Shown here: one piece after another, positions 1 through 7,819 of the stretch
How the letters are laid out: each line of letters opens with the position of its first letter
Numbering within the stretch: position 1 is the stretch's first letter
Assembly: GCA_946892075.1 (NCBI GenBank)
Contig: CAMPNZ010000048.1
Coordinates: 1-11,178, forward strand
DNA length: 11,178 bases
Direction: 5' to 3'
Source of the DNA: an uncultured Coriobacteriales bacterium
GTDB taxonomy: Bacteria; Actinomycetota; Coriobacteriia; Coriobacteriales; Eggerthellaceae
Program-made: the position numbers and the translations under genes
The notes under the pieces: model-generated
The model's database searches: none
What the model was told of the DNA's origin: nothing
Seen by the model: the letters and a program-made list of their open reading frames with translations, nothing else

Positions 1-1552
1 GCTTCGGATTTCCCTGCCCTTTCGTAGCTTTCATACACTGCCCCACAAACAAGCCCATCAAGCCCGTTTTGCCGGCTTTGTACTCGTCCACTTTTTCGGG
101 GAATTGCGCCAGCACGTCATCGACAATGCCTTCCAGAAGGCTGGTGTCGGACACTTGCTTTAAGCCGCGTTTGGAAACGACCTCATCAACGCCGCCTTCA
201 CCAGCCAAAACAGCCGCCAACACCTCTTTGGCTTGCTTGCTTGACAGCTCGGAAGAATCCACCAAGCTTACCAAGCGCACGGCATCGCCCGGCGTAAGCG
301 CGCAGCACGACTGCGCTACCTGTGGCGCATCAATATCGCTTGACGACAGCAGCGCAAACAGATCGTTTAGCACCAGGTTGGCAAGCGGTTTTGCCAGCTT
401 CACAGCACCGTCGCCCGCACATGCAAGCGCACTTTCGAAAAATTCCGACGCTTGTTCCGCATCACCAATATGGCGCGCATCATAGGCCGACAAATGGTAG
501 TCGCGCTGGTAGCGCTGTATTTTTTCATCGGGAAGCTCGGGCAAACTAGCGCGAATATCCTCAATAAACTCATCCGACAAGTTAAACGGCGCCAGGTCGG
601 GCTCGGGGAACAAACGGTAATCGTCAGCCGATTCCTTGGTGCGCATCACGATGGTGCACTTCAAGGACGGATCCCAGTGGCGCGTTTCCTGATAAATGGT
701 GCCGCCCTCCTCAAGCACTTCCGCTTGGCGACAAATTTCGTACAGCAAGCCGTCGTGCAGCGACTTAAAGCTGTTCAGGTTCTTAAGCTCGGTTTTGGTG
801 CCCAAGGTGGTAGTGCCGCGTTTGCGCAGGCTGATGTTGCCATCGCAGCGCATCGAACCTTGCTCCATCGAGCAATTCGAAATGCCGATAGCCATGTAAA
901 TTTGGCGCAGCTTCTGCATGAACAGGCGCGCTTCTTCCGGCGTGCGCAAATCGGGCTCGGTTACCAGCTCGATAAGCGGCGTACCAGCGCGGTTGTAGTC
1001 GACCAGCGAGTGTGTAGCACCCGCAATGCGCCCCTCGTCGCCGCCAATATGTATCATTTTACCTGCGTCTTCTTCCATATGAATACGCGTAATGCCCACG
1101 TGCGCGCGATAGCCTTGCTCGGTTTTCACGATGTTTTCAAGCTGCTGGCCCACCTGCAGCGTATTTGCGCGATAGCGCTCGTTTACCGCCGCACCATCAA
1201 CATCAAGCGTCAGGTGGCCGCGCATACAAAACGCAATGGGGCCCTGCGTGGTTTGGAAGTTTTTCGCCATGTCGGGGTACATATAATTCTTGCGATAGAA
1301 CATTGAACGCTTCTCGATGTCGCAATTCGTGGCAAGCCCAGCGCGCACAATCGACTGGATGGCCGCTTTGTTGGGAACGGGCAAAGCGCCTGGTAAACCA
1401 AGGCAAATGGGGCACGTGTGCGTATTTGGCGCCGCGCCGTACTCTAGCGTGCAACCACAAAACATTTTCGTGGTAAGTGTTGTAAGCTCGGCATGAATTT
1501 CAAGACCAATAACAGGCTCCCACGTTTCAAGGACTTCTTCAAGCGTTTTCAT
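1..1552 (-). CDS. gatB: Aspartyl/glutamyl-tRNA amidotransferase subunit B, 3' end cut by window edge
   Basis: This is subunit B of the GatCAB amidotransferase. It binds the misacylated tRNA and phosphorylates the carboxylate of Glu-tRNA(Gln) or Asp-tRNA(Asn), which is then amidated with ammonia from GatA. The reading frame is open for 517 codons from the ATG at 1552 to the window edge. The N-terminus has the family core VIGLEIHAEL (residues 14-23) and the zinc-site cysteines Cys32, Cys34, Cys47 and Cys50, in the pattern CxC-x12-CPIC. Further on are YMYPDMAKNFQ, EEDAGK and YRLFPEPDL. The last visible residues read GQCMKATKGQGNP, which matches the terminal GatB helix (usually G-VMK-T-G-ANP), so only some 15-20 residues are missing. 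It is somewhat longer than the usual 475-500 residues. The start lies one base after the gatA stop, so translation is probably coupled. The family assignment is secure; the exact C-terminus is unseen. Confidence 0.96.
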   Translation of the reverse strand, partial: MKTLEEVLETWEPVIGLEIHAELTTLTTKMFCGCTLEYGAAPNTHTCPICLGLPGALPVPNKAAIQSIVRAGLATNCDIEKRSMFYRKNYMYPDMAKNFQTTQGPIAFCMRGHLTLDVDGAAVNERYRANTLQVGQQLENIVKTEQGYRAHVGITRIHMEEDAGKMIHIGGDEGRIAGATHSLVDYNRAGTPLIELVTEPDLRTPEEARLFMQKLRQIYMAIGISNCSMEQGSMRCDGNISLRKRGTTTLGTKTELKNLNSFKSLHDGLLYEICRQAEVLEEGGTIYQETRHWDPSLKCTIVMRTKESADDYRLFPEPDLAPFNLSDEFIEDIRASLPELPDEKIQRYQRDYHLSAYDARHIGDAEQASEFFESALACAGDGAVKLAKPLANLVLNDLFALLSSSDIDAPQVAQSCCALTPGDAVRLVSLVDSSELSSKQAKEVLAAVLAGEGGVDEVVSKRGLKQVSDTSLLEGIVDDVLAQFPEKVDEYKAGKTGLMGLFVGQCMKATKGQGNPK

Positions 1553-1553
1553 G

Positions 1554-3149
1554 CTATTCACCTGCCTTTTCGTTGGTTGTTGATGCCGTGTGCGCATCGC
1601 GCGCTCCATTGTCAGTCGCACCATGCGCTGACTTGCCAGCCGCATCGCGCGCCTCGTGCCTAAACGCCGGCGCAAGCGGCGCACTTCCGTACTCCTCTTC
1701 AAGGGCGTACGCCAGCTTGAACATGTTCTCGTCCTTGAACTGCGGGCACATAATTTGCACGCCAATAGGCAAGCTATCAGGCGTTTTAGGCGGCATCGGG
1801 AAACTCATGGCGCCGTTTCCTGCAATATTTACCGAAATAGTAAACATATCCGACAGGTACATATCGGTGGGGTCGCTAATTTCGCCAAACTTAAAGGCAC
1901 CGCGCGGTGCAACAGGGCACACAATGGCGTCTACCTGCTTGAACGCTTCCACATAATCGCGCGTGATAAGCGTGCGCACTTGCTGCGCTGGGTAATAATA
2001 CTTCTCGTACACACCCGCAGAAAGCAGGTAACTGCCCAGCATAATGCGGCGTTTTGCCTCGGCGCCGAAACCCTCCGCGCGCGAAAGCTCGTAGCGATCT
2101 TCCAAATTGGTAGCATCAACGCGCGCATGGCCGTAACGCACCGAATCGAAACGCGCCAAGTTCGAGAACGCTTCGCAGGGGCCCAGCACGTAATAGGCGC
2201 TCATGGCAGCACGCGCATCGGGCAGCGACACTTCAACAACCTGTACGCCAAGGCGCTCAAGTGCACAAATGGCGTCGTGAACGCGCTCTTTTACGTCGGC
2301 GTGCAAGCCCTGCGCGTCCATAAACTCGGGAACAACACCAATGCGCATTCCGCGCACCACACTGCGCGCATCGCCCTGTAGCAAGCTGGCATAGTTTACC
2401 TGTATGTGCTGCGAAGTAACGTCGCGCTTGTCGTAGCCCTTGATGGCATCAAGCGTGATTGCCGCGTCGCGCACCGACCGCGCAAACGGCCCTACCTGGT
2501 CGAGCGACGATCCAAACGCAACAACACCATAGCGCGACACAACGCCATACGACGGCTTCACGCCCACACAGCCGCAAAAACTTGCTGGCTGGCGAATAGA
2601 GCCGCCCGTATCCGAGCCCAGCGTAACGCTTGCTAAGCCGGCGCTTACGGCAGCAGCCGAGCCGCCCGACGAACCACCTGGCACGCGGCTGGTATCCCAC
2701 GGGTTGTGCGTTGGTCCAAACGCGGAGGTTTCCGTAGACGAACCAAACGCGAACTCGTCCATGTTCAGCTTGCCCAGCGGCAGCGCGCCTGCCTGCAGCG
2801 CGTTCGCAACGCAGGTGGCATCAAAGGGCGACACGTAGTGCTCAAGCATACGCGACGAGCACGTGGTGTTGGTTCCTTCCATGTTCATGTTGTCTTTGAA
2901 CGCAATGGGAACGCCCGCCAATAAGCCCAGTTCATCAAAGGTGCCGTTGGCAATCGCATCGTCCACGCGCTTGGCGGCGGCGTAAGCTTGCGTGCTGGTA
3001 AGCTGCGTATAGGCGTGAATTTCGGGCTCGAAATCGCGAATGCGCGCGTAGTAGGCGTCAACAATGCGCTTAGCAGAAAAATCTTTGCGCTTTAAGTGAT
3101 CGTGCAACTGGGAAAAGGAAAGCGTTGCAATGCAGGGAGTTTTTTCCAT
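1554..3149 (-). CDS. gatA: Aspartyl/glutamyl-tRNA amidotransferase subunit A
   Basis: This is the glutaminase subunit of GatCAB, an amidase-signature enzyme that releases ammonia from glutamine and channels it to GatB. The Ser-cisSer-Lys triad is complete. Lys85 lies in GVPIAFKDN, the cis-Ser is Ser160 in GGSSGGSAAAV, and the nucleophile is Ser184 in GSDTGGSIRQP. The spacings equal those known for the S. aureus enzyme (K79/S154/S178). At 531 residues it is longer than the usual 485-495. The excess is a C-terminal tail of about 35 residues after FRHEARD, rich in Ala, Asp, Thr and Gly, which looks disordered and is not part of the fold. The ATG at 3149 overlaps the gatC stop by one base (TAATG). 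This indicates coupled translation and supports the start. The stop is TAG, one base before gatB. Confidence 0.97.
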   Translation of the reverse strand: MEKTPCIATLSFSQLHDHLKRKDFSAKRIVDAYYARIRDFEPEIHAYTQLTSTQAYAAAKRVDDAIANGTFDELGLLAGVPIAFKDNMNMEGTNTTCSSRMLEHYVSPFDATCVANALQAGALPLGKLNMDEFAFGSSTETSAFGPTHNPWDTSRVPGGSSGGSAAAVSAGLASVTLGSDTGGSIRQPASFCGCVGVKPSYGVVSRYGVVAFGSSLDQVGPFARSVRDAAITLDAIKGYDKRDVTSQHIQVNYASLLQGDARSVVRGMRIGVVPEFMDAQGLHADVKERVHDAICALERLGVQVVEVSLPDARAAMSAYYVLGPCEAFSNLARFDSVRYGHARVDATNLEDRYELSRAEGFGAEAKRRIMLGSYLLSAGVYEKYYYPAQQVRTLITRDYVEAFKQVDAIVCPVAPRGAFKFGEISDPTDMYLSDMFTISVNIAGNGAMSFPMPPKTPDSLPIGVQIMCPQFKDENMFKLAYALEEEYGSAPLAPAFRHEARDAAGKSAHGATDNGARDAHTASTTNEKAGE

Positions 3150-3481
3150 TAGTTGGTACCGCCTTCGCCTAAAATGGATGGAATCAAGAAAAATTCGCCC
3201 TGCTTTGATGGCGCATTTTCAAGGGCCGTGGCCTGCGAAAACTCGGGCTCGGGGGTATCGGAGCGCATCACGTTTTCCATGCCGCCAATAGGATGAAACG
3301 TAGGCTGAACGCCGTCAAGTTTGTACTCGGTAATGGGCTTGAGGCTTTCAATGATGTTGTTTAAGTCGCGTGTCATGGGCTCAATTTCAGCTTCGGACAG
3401 GCGCAGCCGCGCGTACGTTGCAATAGCGCGCACGTCGGCTTGCGAAACGTATTCACAGCTTGGTTGGTTGTTTGAAGTCAT
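3149..3481 (-). CDS. gatC: Aspartyl/glutamyl-tRNA amidotransferase subunit C
   Basis: This is the small GatC subunit that wraps around and stabilises the GatA-GatB interface. The 110-residue product has the family layout. An N-terminal helical region (VSQADVRAIATYARLRLS, then a stretch around DLNNIIESL) is followed by an extended segment (VQPTFHP, then MRSDTPEP). It ends in the conserved FFLIPSILG tail that lies along GatA. I chose the ATG at 3481 because it gives the normal family length and has a weak purine-rich site (AAGAGAAAG) about 10 bases upstream. The frame is open to a TTG at 3553, but the extra 24 residues (MCATFPVL and onward) look like translated spacer. It is the first gene of gatCAB, 80 bases after the ychF stop. 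I see no convincing promoter in that gap, so read-through from ychF is likely. Confidence 0.93.
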   Translation of the reverse strand: MTSNNQPSCEYVSQADVRAIATYARLRLSEAEIEPMTRDLNNIIESLKPITEYKLDGVQPTFHPIGGMENVMRSDTPEPEFSQATALENAPSKQGEFFLIPSILGEGGTN

Positions 3482-3561
3482 AACTTTGTTTCTTTCTCTT
3501 AAGGCGGCGCACACGATGCCTTGCGAACAAAGCACCGGGAACGTGGCACACAACGCAGGTG

Positions 3562-4626
3562 CTACACGTTAAACTTGAAGTGCATCACATCGCCATCGCA
3601 CACAACGTAGTCTTTGCCTTCCTGACGAAGACGCCCCGCAGCGCGACAGCCAGCTTCTCCCTGATACGCAACGTAATCGTCGTAAGACGCTGTTTCCGCT
3701 TTAATGAAGCCGCGCTCGAAATCGGAATGAATAACGCCTGCTGCCTGGGGCGCTTTAGCTCCAATAGGAATGGTCCACGCACGCGTTTCCTTTTCGCCTG
3801 ACGTGAAGTACGACTGCAGCCCTAACAGCGCATACGCACTGCGCGCCAAGCGAGCAAGGCCGCTTTCCTGCAAGCCCAGCTCTTCAAGGAACAGCTGCGC
3901 TTCGCTTGCATCAAGGCCCGCTAAATCTTGTTCAATTTTAGCACTTACCAAAACCGGCTGTGAGCCGTGAATGGGCGCAAGCGGGCTGGAAAGCTGATCT
4001 TCGTCGACGTTTGCAACATACAAAATGGGCTTCATAGTAAGTAAGTGCAGGTCGGCAATGTGTTTTTGCTGCTCGGGCGTTAAATTCGCGTCGCGCGCAG
4101 AAATGCCGTCGGAAAGCGCTTTGTACACCAGCTTCGCCGTTGCAAGCGTTTCGGCTTTCGCTTTTTCGCGCTTAGCTTCTTTTTCAAGGCGTGGAAGTGC
4201 CTTTTCGACGGTTGCTAAATCGGCAAGTTGAAGCTCGGTGTGAATGGTGTCCACGTCGCTAGAGGGGTTCACTTTGCCAGCAACGTGCACAACGTCGGGG
4301 TCGGAGAAATAGCGCACCACTTCACAGATGGCATCGGTTTCGCGAATGTTGGCAAGGAACTGATTGCCCAGGCCCTCACCTTGTGAAGCTCCCGCAACCA
4401 GGCCCGCGATGTCAACGAACTCGACCGTAGCGGGAATGGTGCGTTGCGCGTGGTCGATAGCGGCAAGCGTGTGCAGGCGCTTATCGGGAATGGGCACAAT
4501 GCCAACATTAGGTTCGATGGTTGCAAAGGGATAGTTTGCAGCAAGCGCTTTGTTGTTGGTAAGCGCATTAAATAAGGTGGATTTGCCAACGTTGGGAAGG
4601 CCAACAATACCAATAGAAAGCGACAT
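3562..4626 (-). CDS. ychF: Redox-regulated ATPase YchF (OLA1-type Obg-family protein)
   Basis: This is a universally conserved TRAFAC/Obg-family P-loop protein that hydrolyses ATP rather than GTP and associates with ribosomes. The 354-residue product has G1 at residues 9-17 (GLPNVGKST) and switch/G3 at 72-76 (DIAGL). The G4 position has the YchF-specific NVDE at 206-209 in place of NKxD, which explains the ATP preference. A helical, charged insert (about 130-200) precedes it, and a TGS domain occupies about 270-353, ending in GDVMHFKFNV as in other YchF proteins. The start is the ATG at 4626, with AAGGAG five bases upstream. A longer frame back to a TTG at 4761 would run through the promoter and is rejected. 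The stop is TAG. It probably heads the transcript that continues into gatCAB. In some bacteria YchF is linked to oxidative stress; nothing here tests that. Confidence 0.97.
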   Translation of the reverse strand: MSLSIGIVGLPNVGKSTLFNALTNNKALAANYPFATIEPNVGIVPIPDKRLHTLAAIDHAQRTIPATVEFVDIAGLVAGASQGEGLGNQFLANIRETDAICEVVRYFSDPDVVHVAGKVNPSSDVDTIHTELQLADLATVEKALPRLEKEAKREKAKAETLATAKLVYKALSDGISARDANLTPEQQKHIADLHLLTMKPILYVANVDEDQLSSPLAPIHGSQPVLVSAKIEQDLAGLDASEAQLFLEELGLQESGLARLARSAYALLGLQSYFTSGEKETRAWTIPIGAKAPQAAGVIHSDFERGFIKAETASYDDYVAYQGEAGCRAAGRLRQEGKDYVVCDGDVMHFKFNV

Positions 4627-4663
4627 TCTTGCTCCTTGAAACGAATACGTGTGTATGGTGTTT

Positions 4664-4669
4664 ATTATA
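4664..4669 (-). promoter_or_regulatory. -10 element of the ychF promoter
   Basis: The minus strand carries a perfect TATAAT here, placing transcription start near 4657 and leaving a 5' leader of about 30 bases to the ychF ATG. The -35 region is poor. The nearest candidate is TTGCTG with a spacer of about 20 bases, so the assignment rests on the -10 box, the AT-rich surroundings and its position after the upstream terminator. It may serve ychF and gatCAB together. Confidence 0.55.
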
Positions 4670-4769
4670 GTATGAAAGCTGCACGCGTACAGCAACAATG
4701 ACACACGCGCATGAATACCGCACGAAGTTGCGCCTTTACGAGCACTACACTGCGCACTCAAAAACCAAA

Positions 4770-4816
4770 AAGGCTCATAAACAAGGAAAGGTAGCCCCCA
4801 TGGGAGCTACCTTTCT
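4770..4816 (-). terminator. Rho-independent terminator after the cell-wall-binding-repeat gene
   Basis: A perfect 10-bp stem is formed by 4786-4795 and 4806-4815 (GAAAGGTAGC with its complement). The 10-base loop is CCCCATGGGA, whose CCCATGGG core is itself self-complementary. Read on the minus strand, the stem follows the surface-protein stop by about 35 bases. It is followed by a T-rich tail (CTTGTTT, then CTTTTTGGTTTTT), as expected for termination of that gene. The plus-strand side lacks a T run. Confidence 0.75.
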
Positions 4817-4850
4817 GACCTACCAGGAATAAGTAAGGATAAAGTAACAA

Positions 4851-7469
4851 CTAGTTGTTCTTCGGTGTGTATGTTTGCATTACAACGTTAGAAACATCAC
4901 CAGGTAAGTTCGTAGCCAAACGATCTACATGGAAGAAGTCTTGCGCAATAACACCCTGCATTAAGCGAGCTTTATCAACTGACTTGTAGTATGCAGTGTC
5001 GCCACCAACAAACTTCTTGTCAAGATACGTGGCGAATGAACCAGGGTTCTGGATTTTAACAGCCGTTTCAATTGCAGCATCTAAAGCCGCTTTTGCGTCT
5101 GTCACTTGTTTAGTCGTAGGCTTCACTTCGCTGTTAGCGCCGTCGATCTTAACGGTGTAGTATTCATACGCTAAGCAAGGTTGGAACTTCTTTGTACTAT
5201 TTTCAAGAAGCATCTCATGATCAGTCCAACGCTTCATGAATTCATTATCTGTTGCAGTTCGATCGGCTTCTTTCTTATCCTTAGCTTTAGCATACTCCAC
5301 ATGTAAAGCAAAATCTAACTTATCGTGTGCCGCTTTAACTTCATCTAATCCTCCAAGAACAACATAGTCAAAGTTCTTAAAGAGATCCTTATTATCTGTT
5401 ACTGTGGGATTTTTATTCTCCAAAGCAGGATTTTTAATAAGCAGATTCTTAACAGTCGTCACTGCATCTGTCTGAGAATTTTTAAGCGTATCCGCCAACG
5501 TTCCTGCGCCTGTTTGAAGGAGGTCACGAACATGATTATACTGCTCTGCAAGCTTTGCATCTTTTGCGACCTTCGTAAGGTCTTTATTAGTTTTCGTGTT
5601 GGCAATGTTCAAGAAGGTTTTCTTGAGGTCTTTACCTTTATCTTTACCCTCTTCATACTTATCAAGCGCTTTAAACATAGAATCGTTGTTGTAACGATCA
5701 AACTTCGGATATTGATCTTCTGTTACTTTGTCAATGAATACAAGGCGAGCAAAGTCGATAAGCTGCTTGTTGTAAGCATCAAGCTTCGTTTGAAGAGCAA
5801 TTTGCTCATCAAGATCGGGATCCTCGGTATGACCGTCTTGCTTCAAACCAGCAAAGGTGTAAGCAGCCTTCATGTTAAACTCATTAAAGGCAGTAGCGTT
5901 CTTGTCGGCGCTTACCTTAACGGTGTAATACTGAAGCGCTTCATCGGTAGCATGAATACCCTTAGATGCAAGGTTGTTTACCAAGTCTTCCAAGGTAACA
6001 TACTGAGTTGCACGTGCCAAATACCATGATTGATCTTTAGCGTTATAGTACACGGTATCCTGAGGATCCTTAAGAACAGCTTTGCCGTCATTAACGACTA
6101 AATGGCCCTGTTCATCATACTTATAATAGTATTTGTGCAGAACGTTATTAAAGAACCACATACGCGATGTAGTATCTTTAGGACCACCCTGGTTGATAAC
6201 ATTGCCATCAGCATCAAGCAAGGTTACTTTAAGATCAGAGGTAGCGTCTTCAAAGGCAAGACGAACTTTTTCAGATACAACTGATGGACCACCATAAATG
6301 GTACCGCTTTGTACGCTGCGATCTTTATCCTTCATGGCTTTAATTACATCAAGCGCAGCAGCGTAGTTCGATTCATCGGCAATAAGAATAGGGCTACCTT
6401 TCATAGCTGCCAAAGGAGCAGCAGACATGGCATCCTGAGCACCCCAACCGGTTGCAAGAGATACTTGAGCCTTCCACTTATCATTAACTTGGAGACGTGC
6501 AAAAGCGCTCGACGTGTCATAGCCGGTCTCGCCATAAATGCGAGTTACGTCAGTAATTCCAAGGCCACGTACTACATCTTCAACTGACGTATCAACAGCG
6601 TTAGGACCACCAATGATGGTTACTTTGTTGTAGCCATCCTTCTTCATTTGGTCAAGTACCTTCTTGTCAAGCTTGTTGTAGTTGTTGGTCAGGAAGATAG
6701 GGGTTTGCTCAGATGCAGCCGTTGCTGAAATGGACAGAGCATCGAAGTAGTTTACCGAGGTTGTAATATAGCAAGACTTATTTTTAACGGCGGCGTTTCC
6801 TACCAAGTCTTTCTTGTTATCGGCGCGCTGTTCCTGCTTAATTTTTTCAATTTGTTCTGCAACTTTAGCGGCAGTGTCAGGTGCCTCTGCGCCAGCAACG
6901 CGCACAACGTTATACGCAGCGCCTGTTACCTTAGAAAGTGCTTTAAGGTCGTCTTCAACCTGCTTGTATACTACCTTCTCGCCACCAACAATGTATACGT
7001 TGATGGTTTTACCAGCTTCAAGGTTCTCTTTCTTCTTTTGCTTGTTCTTAGCTTTAATTGCCTCAAGAGACAACTTTTCATTAGAAATGTAAAGGCCACT
7101 TACGCCTGAAAGAGCATCTTTTGACTGTTGTGAAAGCTGCGTAGGTGCAGTCATGACAATAGGGCAGTCAAGAGCACCAGCAAGTGCTGATGAAGTTAAG
7201 GCATCTTGATACAGAGCGTTTGTTACCAAGATAACATTTTTCTTGTCGTAGTTAGTACCCTGATCCTGAACATACTTCGCAACGATTTTTGCGTTGGTGT
7301 CAAGATCGATTGCGCCAGCAATACGTTGGAAATTACCTACTGGAACGCTGCTATCGAACTCGTCTGCCTGGGCAGGTTGAGCAGTAAATAAAGCGGCTGA
7401 AACTGCAGCGCATGCTACGGCTGCAGGAATTGCCCACCTTAAAGATGCTGCCTTAGATCCGTTTAACAT
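4851..7469 (-). CDS. Secreted surface protein with three cell-wall-binding repeats (CWB2) and a long unrecognised C-terminal region
   Basis: The 872-residue product starts with a Sec signal peptide: K6/R11, a hydrophobic stretch (about 12-30), and a likely cut after AQPAQA at residue 35. Three cell-wall-binding repeat 2 modules (PF04122 type) follow: about 49-180 (RIAGAIDLDT to YIVGGEKVV), 190-305 (RVAGAEAPDT to TIIGGPNAVD) and 310-408 (RIYGETGYDT to TIYGGPSVVS). Such modules anchor proteins non-covalently to cell-wall polymers in Gram-positives. Residues 409-872 are Lys/Asp/Asn-rich, partly helical, with aromatic clusters (HKYYYKYDEQ, TVYYNAKDQSWYLA). I recognise no catalytic motif there. 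A short motif recurs as QYYTVKVSADKN (513-524) and EYYTVKIDGANS (769-780), hinting at an internal duplication. There is no LPxTG or C-terminal transmembrane segment. AAGGAGAA sits just upstream of the ATG. The gene is AT-richer than its neighbours and appears monocistronic. A surface or adhesive role is inference; the anchor modules are secure. Confidence 0.9.
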   Translation of the reverse strand: MLNGSKAASLRWAIPAAVACAAVSAALFTAQPAQADEFDSSVPVGNFQRIAGAIDLDTNAKIVAKYVQDQGTNYDKKNVILVTNALYQDALTSSALAGALDCPIVMTAPTQLSQQSKDALSGVSGLYISNEKLSLEAIKAKNKQKKKENLEAGKTINVYIVGGEKVVYKQVEDDLKALSKVTGAAYNVVRVAGAEAPDTAAKVAEQIEKIKQEQRADNKKDLVGNAAVKNKSCYITTSVNYFDALSISATAASEQTPIFLTNNYNKLDKKVLDQMKKDGYNKVTIIGGPNAVDTSVEDVVRGLGITDVTRIYGETGYDTSSAFARLQVNDKWKAQVSLATGWGAQDAMSAAPLAAMKGSPILIADESNYAAALDVIKAMKDKDRSVQSGTIYGGPSVVSEKVRLAFEDATSDLKVTLLDADGNVINQGGPKDTTSRMWFFNNVLHKYYYKYDEQGHLVVNDGKAVLKDPQDTVYYNAKDQSWYLARATQYVTLEDLVNNLASKGIHATDEALQYYTVKVSADKNATAFNEFNMKAAYTFAGLKQDGHTEDPDLDEQIALQTKLDAYNKQLIDFARLVFIDKVTEDQYPKFDRYNNDSMFKALDKYEEGKDKGKDLKKTFLNIANTKTNKDLTKVAKDAKLAEQYNHVRDLLQTGAGTLADTLKNSQTDAVTTVKNLLIKNPALENKNPTVTDNKDLFKNFDYVVLGGLDEVKAAHDKLDFALHVEYAKAKDKKEADRTATDNEFMKRWTDHEMLLENSTKKFQPCLAYEYYTVKIDGANSEVKPTTKQVTDAKAALDAAIETAVKIQNPGSFATYLDKKFVGGDTAYYKSVDKARLMQGVIAQDFFHVDRLATNLPGDVSNVVMQTYTPKNN

Positions 7470-7517
7470 AACTTCTCCTTACTTTTATCCTACTAATTGC
7501 ACGGTAGAACGTGTTTT

Positions 7518-7545
7518 CTTATACACGGTTACAAGTTTACAACAA
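7518..7545 (-). promoter_or_regulatory. Probable promoter of the cell-wall-binding-repeat gene
   Basis: On the minus strand, TTGTTG (7545-7540) and TATAAG (7523-7518) are separated by 16 bases. Transcription would start near 7511, about 42 bases before the ATG at 7469. The whole interval 7480-7680 is markedly AT-rich, consistent with a promoter region. The match is moderate and rests on sequence alone. Confidence 0.45.
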
Positions 7546-7654
7546 ATGCATAATAAATGCACCTGAATTTTTATGTACGTGTAAGAAAAAACGCACTTAA
7601 ATGCTCATTCATTATAATTTATCAATAGCTTACTCAATGTGTTTTATTTATGAA

Positions 7655-7660
7655 TATAAT
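7655..7660 (+). promoter_or_regulatory. Possible plus-strand -10 element
   Basis: A perfect TATAAT in an AT-rich stretch would start plus-strand transcription near 7667, just before the interlocking hairpins at 7681-7847. The -35 region (TACTCA at an 18-base spacer) is poor. No plus-strand protein gene follows, so if the site is real it would drive a short non-coding transcript. A chance match in AT-rich DNA is the alternative. Confidence 0.25.
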
Positions 7661-7680
7661 ATGAGCTTTTCACACTTTCG

Positions 7681-7724
7681 AAAAAAGGAGCTTGTTCTGT
7701 GTTGTCAAGAACTCAACACGCTCC
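7681..7724 (-). terminator. Terminator-like hairpin with T6 tail on the minus strand
   Basis: GGAGC at 7687-7691 pairs with GCTCC at 7720-7724, and GTGTTG at 7699-7704 pairs with CAACAC at 7714-7719. A seven-base bulge (7692-7698) and a nine-base loop remain unpaired. An alternative inner pairing of AGAAC with GTTCT also exists. On the minus strand the hairpin is followed directly by six T (7686-7681), the layout of an intrinsic terminator. It lies about 100 bases after another such hairpin and about 210 bases before the surface-protein start. Confidence 0.45.
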
Positions 7725-7819
7725 CCATTTTTGCCTATAACGGCCTAAGTGCACGGAAAAGCACAAAAGCCTACGCAAAGGGGGTTTTATGCCGGGTTTC
7801 CACCATGCGCTTGAAGCAC

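Noticed and set aside
452..1306. A 284-codon open frame on the plus strand
   Set aside because: It is antisense to gatB, whose zinc-site cysteines and core motifs are unmistakable. The plus translation shows no domain.
3482..3553. Longer GatC beginning at a TTG at 3553
   Set aside because: The extra 24 residues have no GatC similarity and no ribosome-binding site. The ATG at 3481 gives the normal length.
7733..7801. Resemblance to a cyclic-di-GMP-I (GEMM) riboswitch
   Set aside because: Fragments such as GGCCTAAG, ACGCAAAG and GCCGGGTTTCC recall the consensus, but they occur in the wrong order. The tetraloop hairpin and receptor are not formed, and no plus-strand gene follows.
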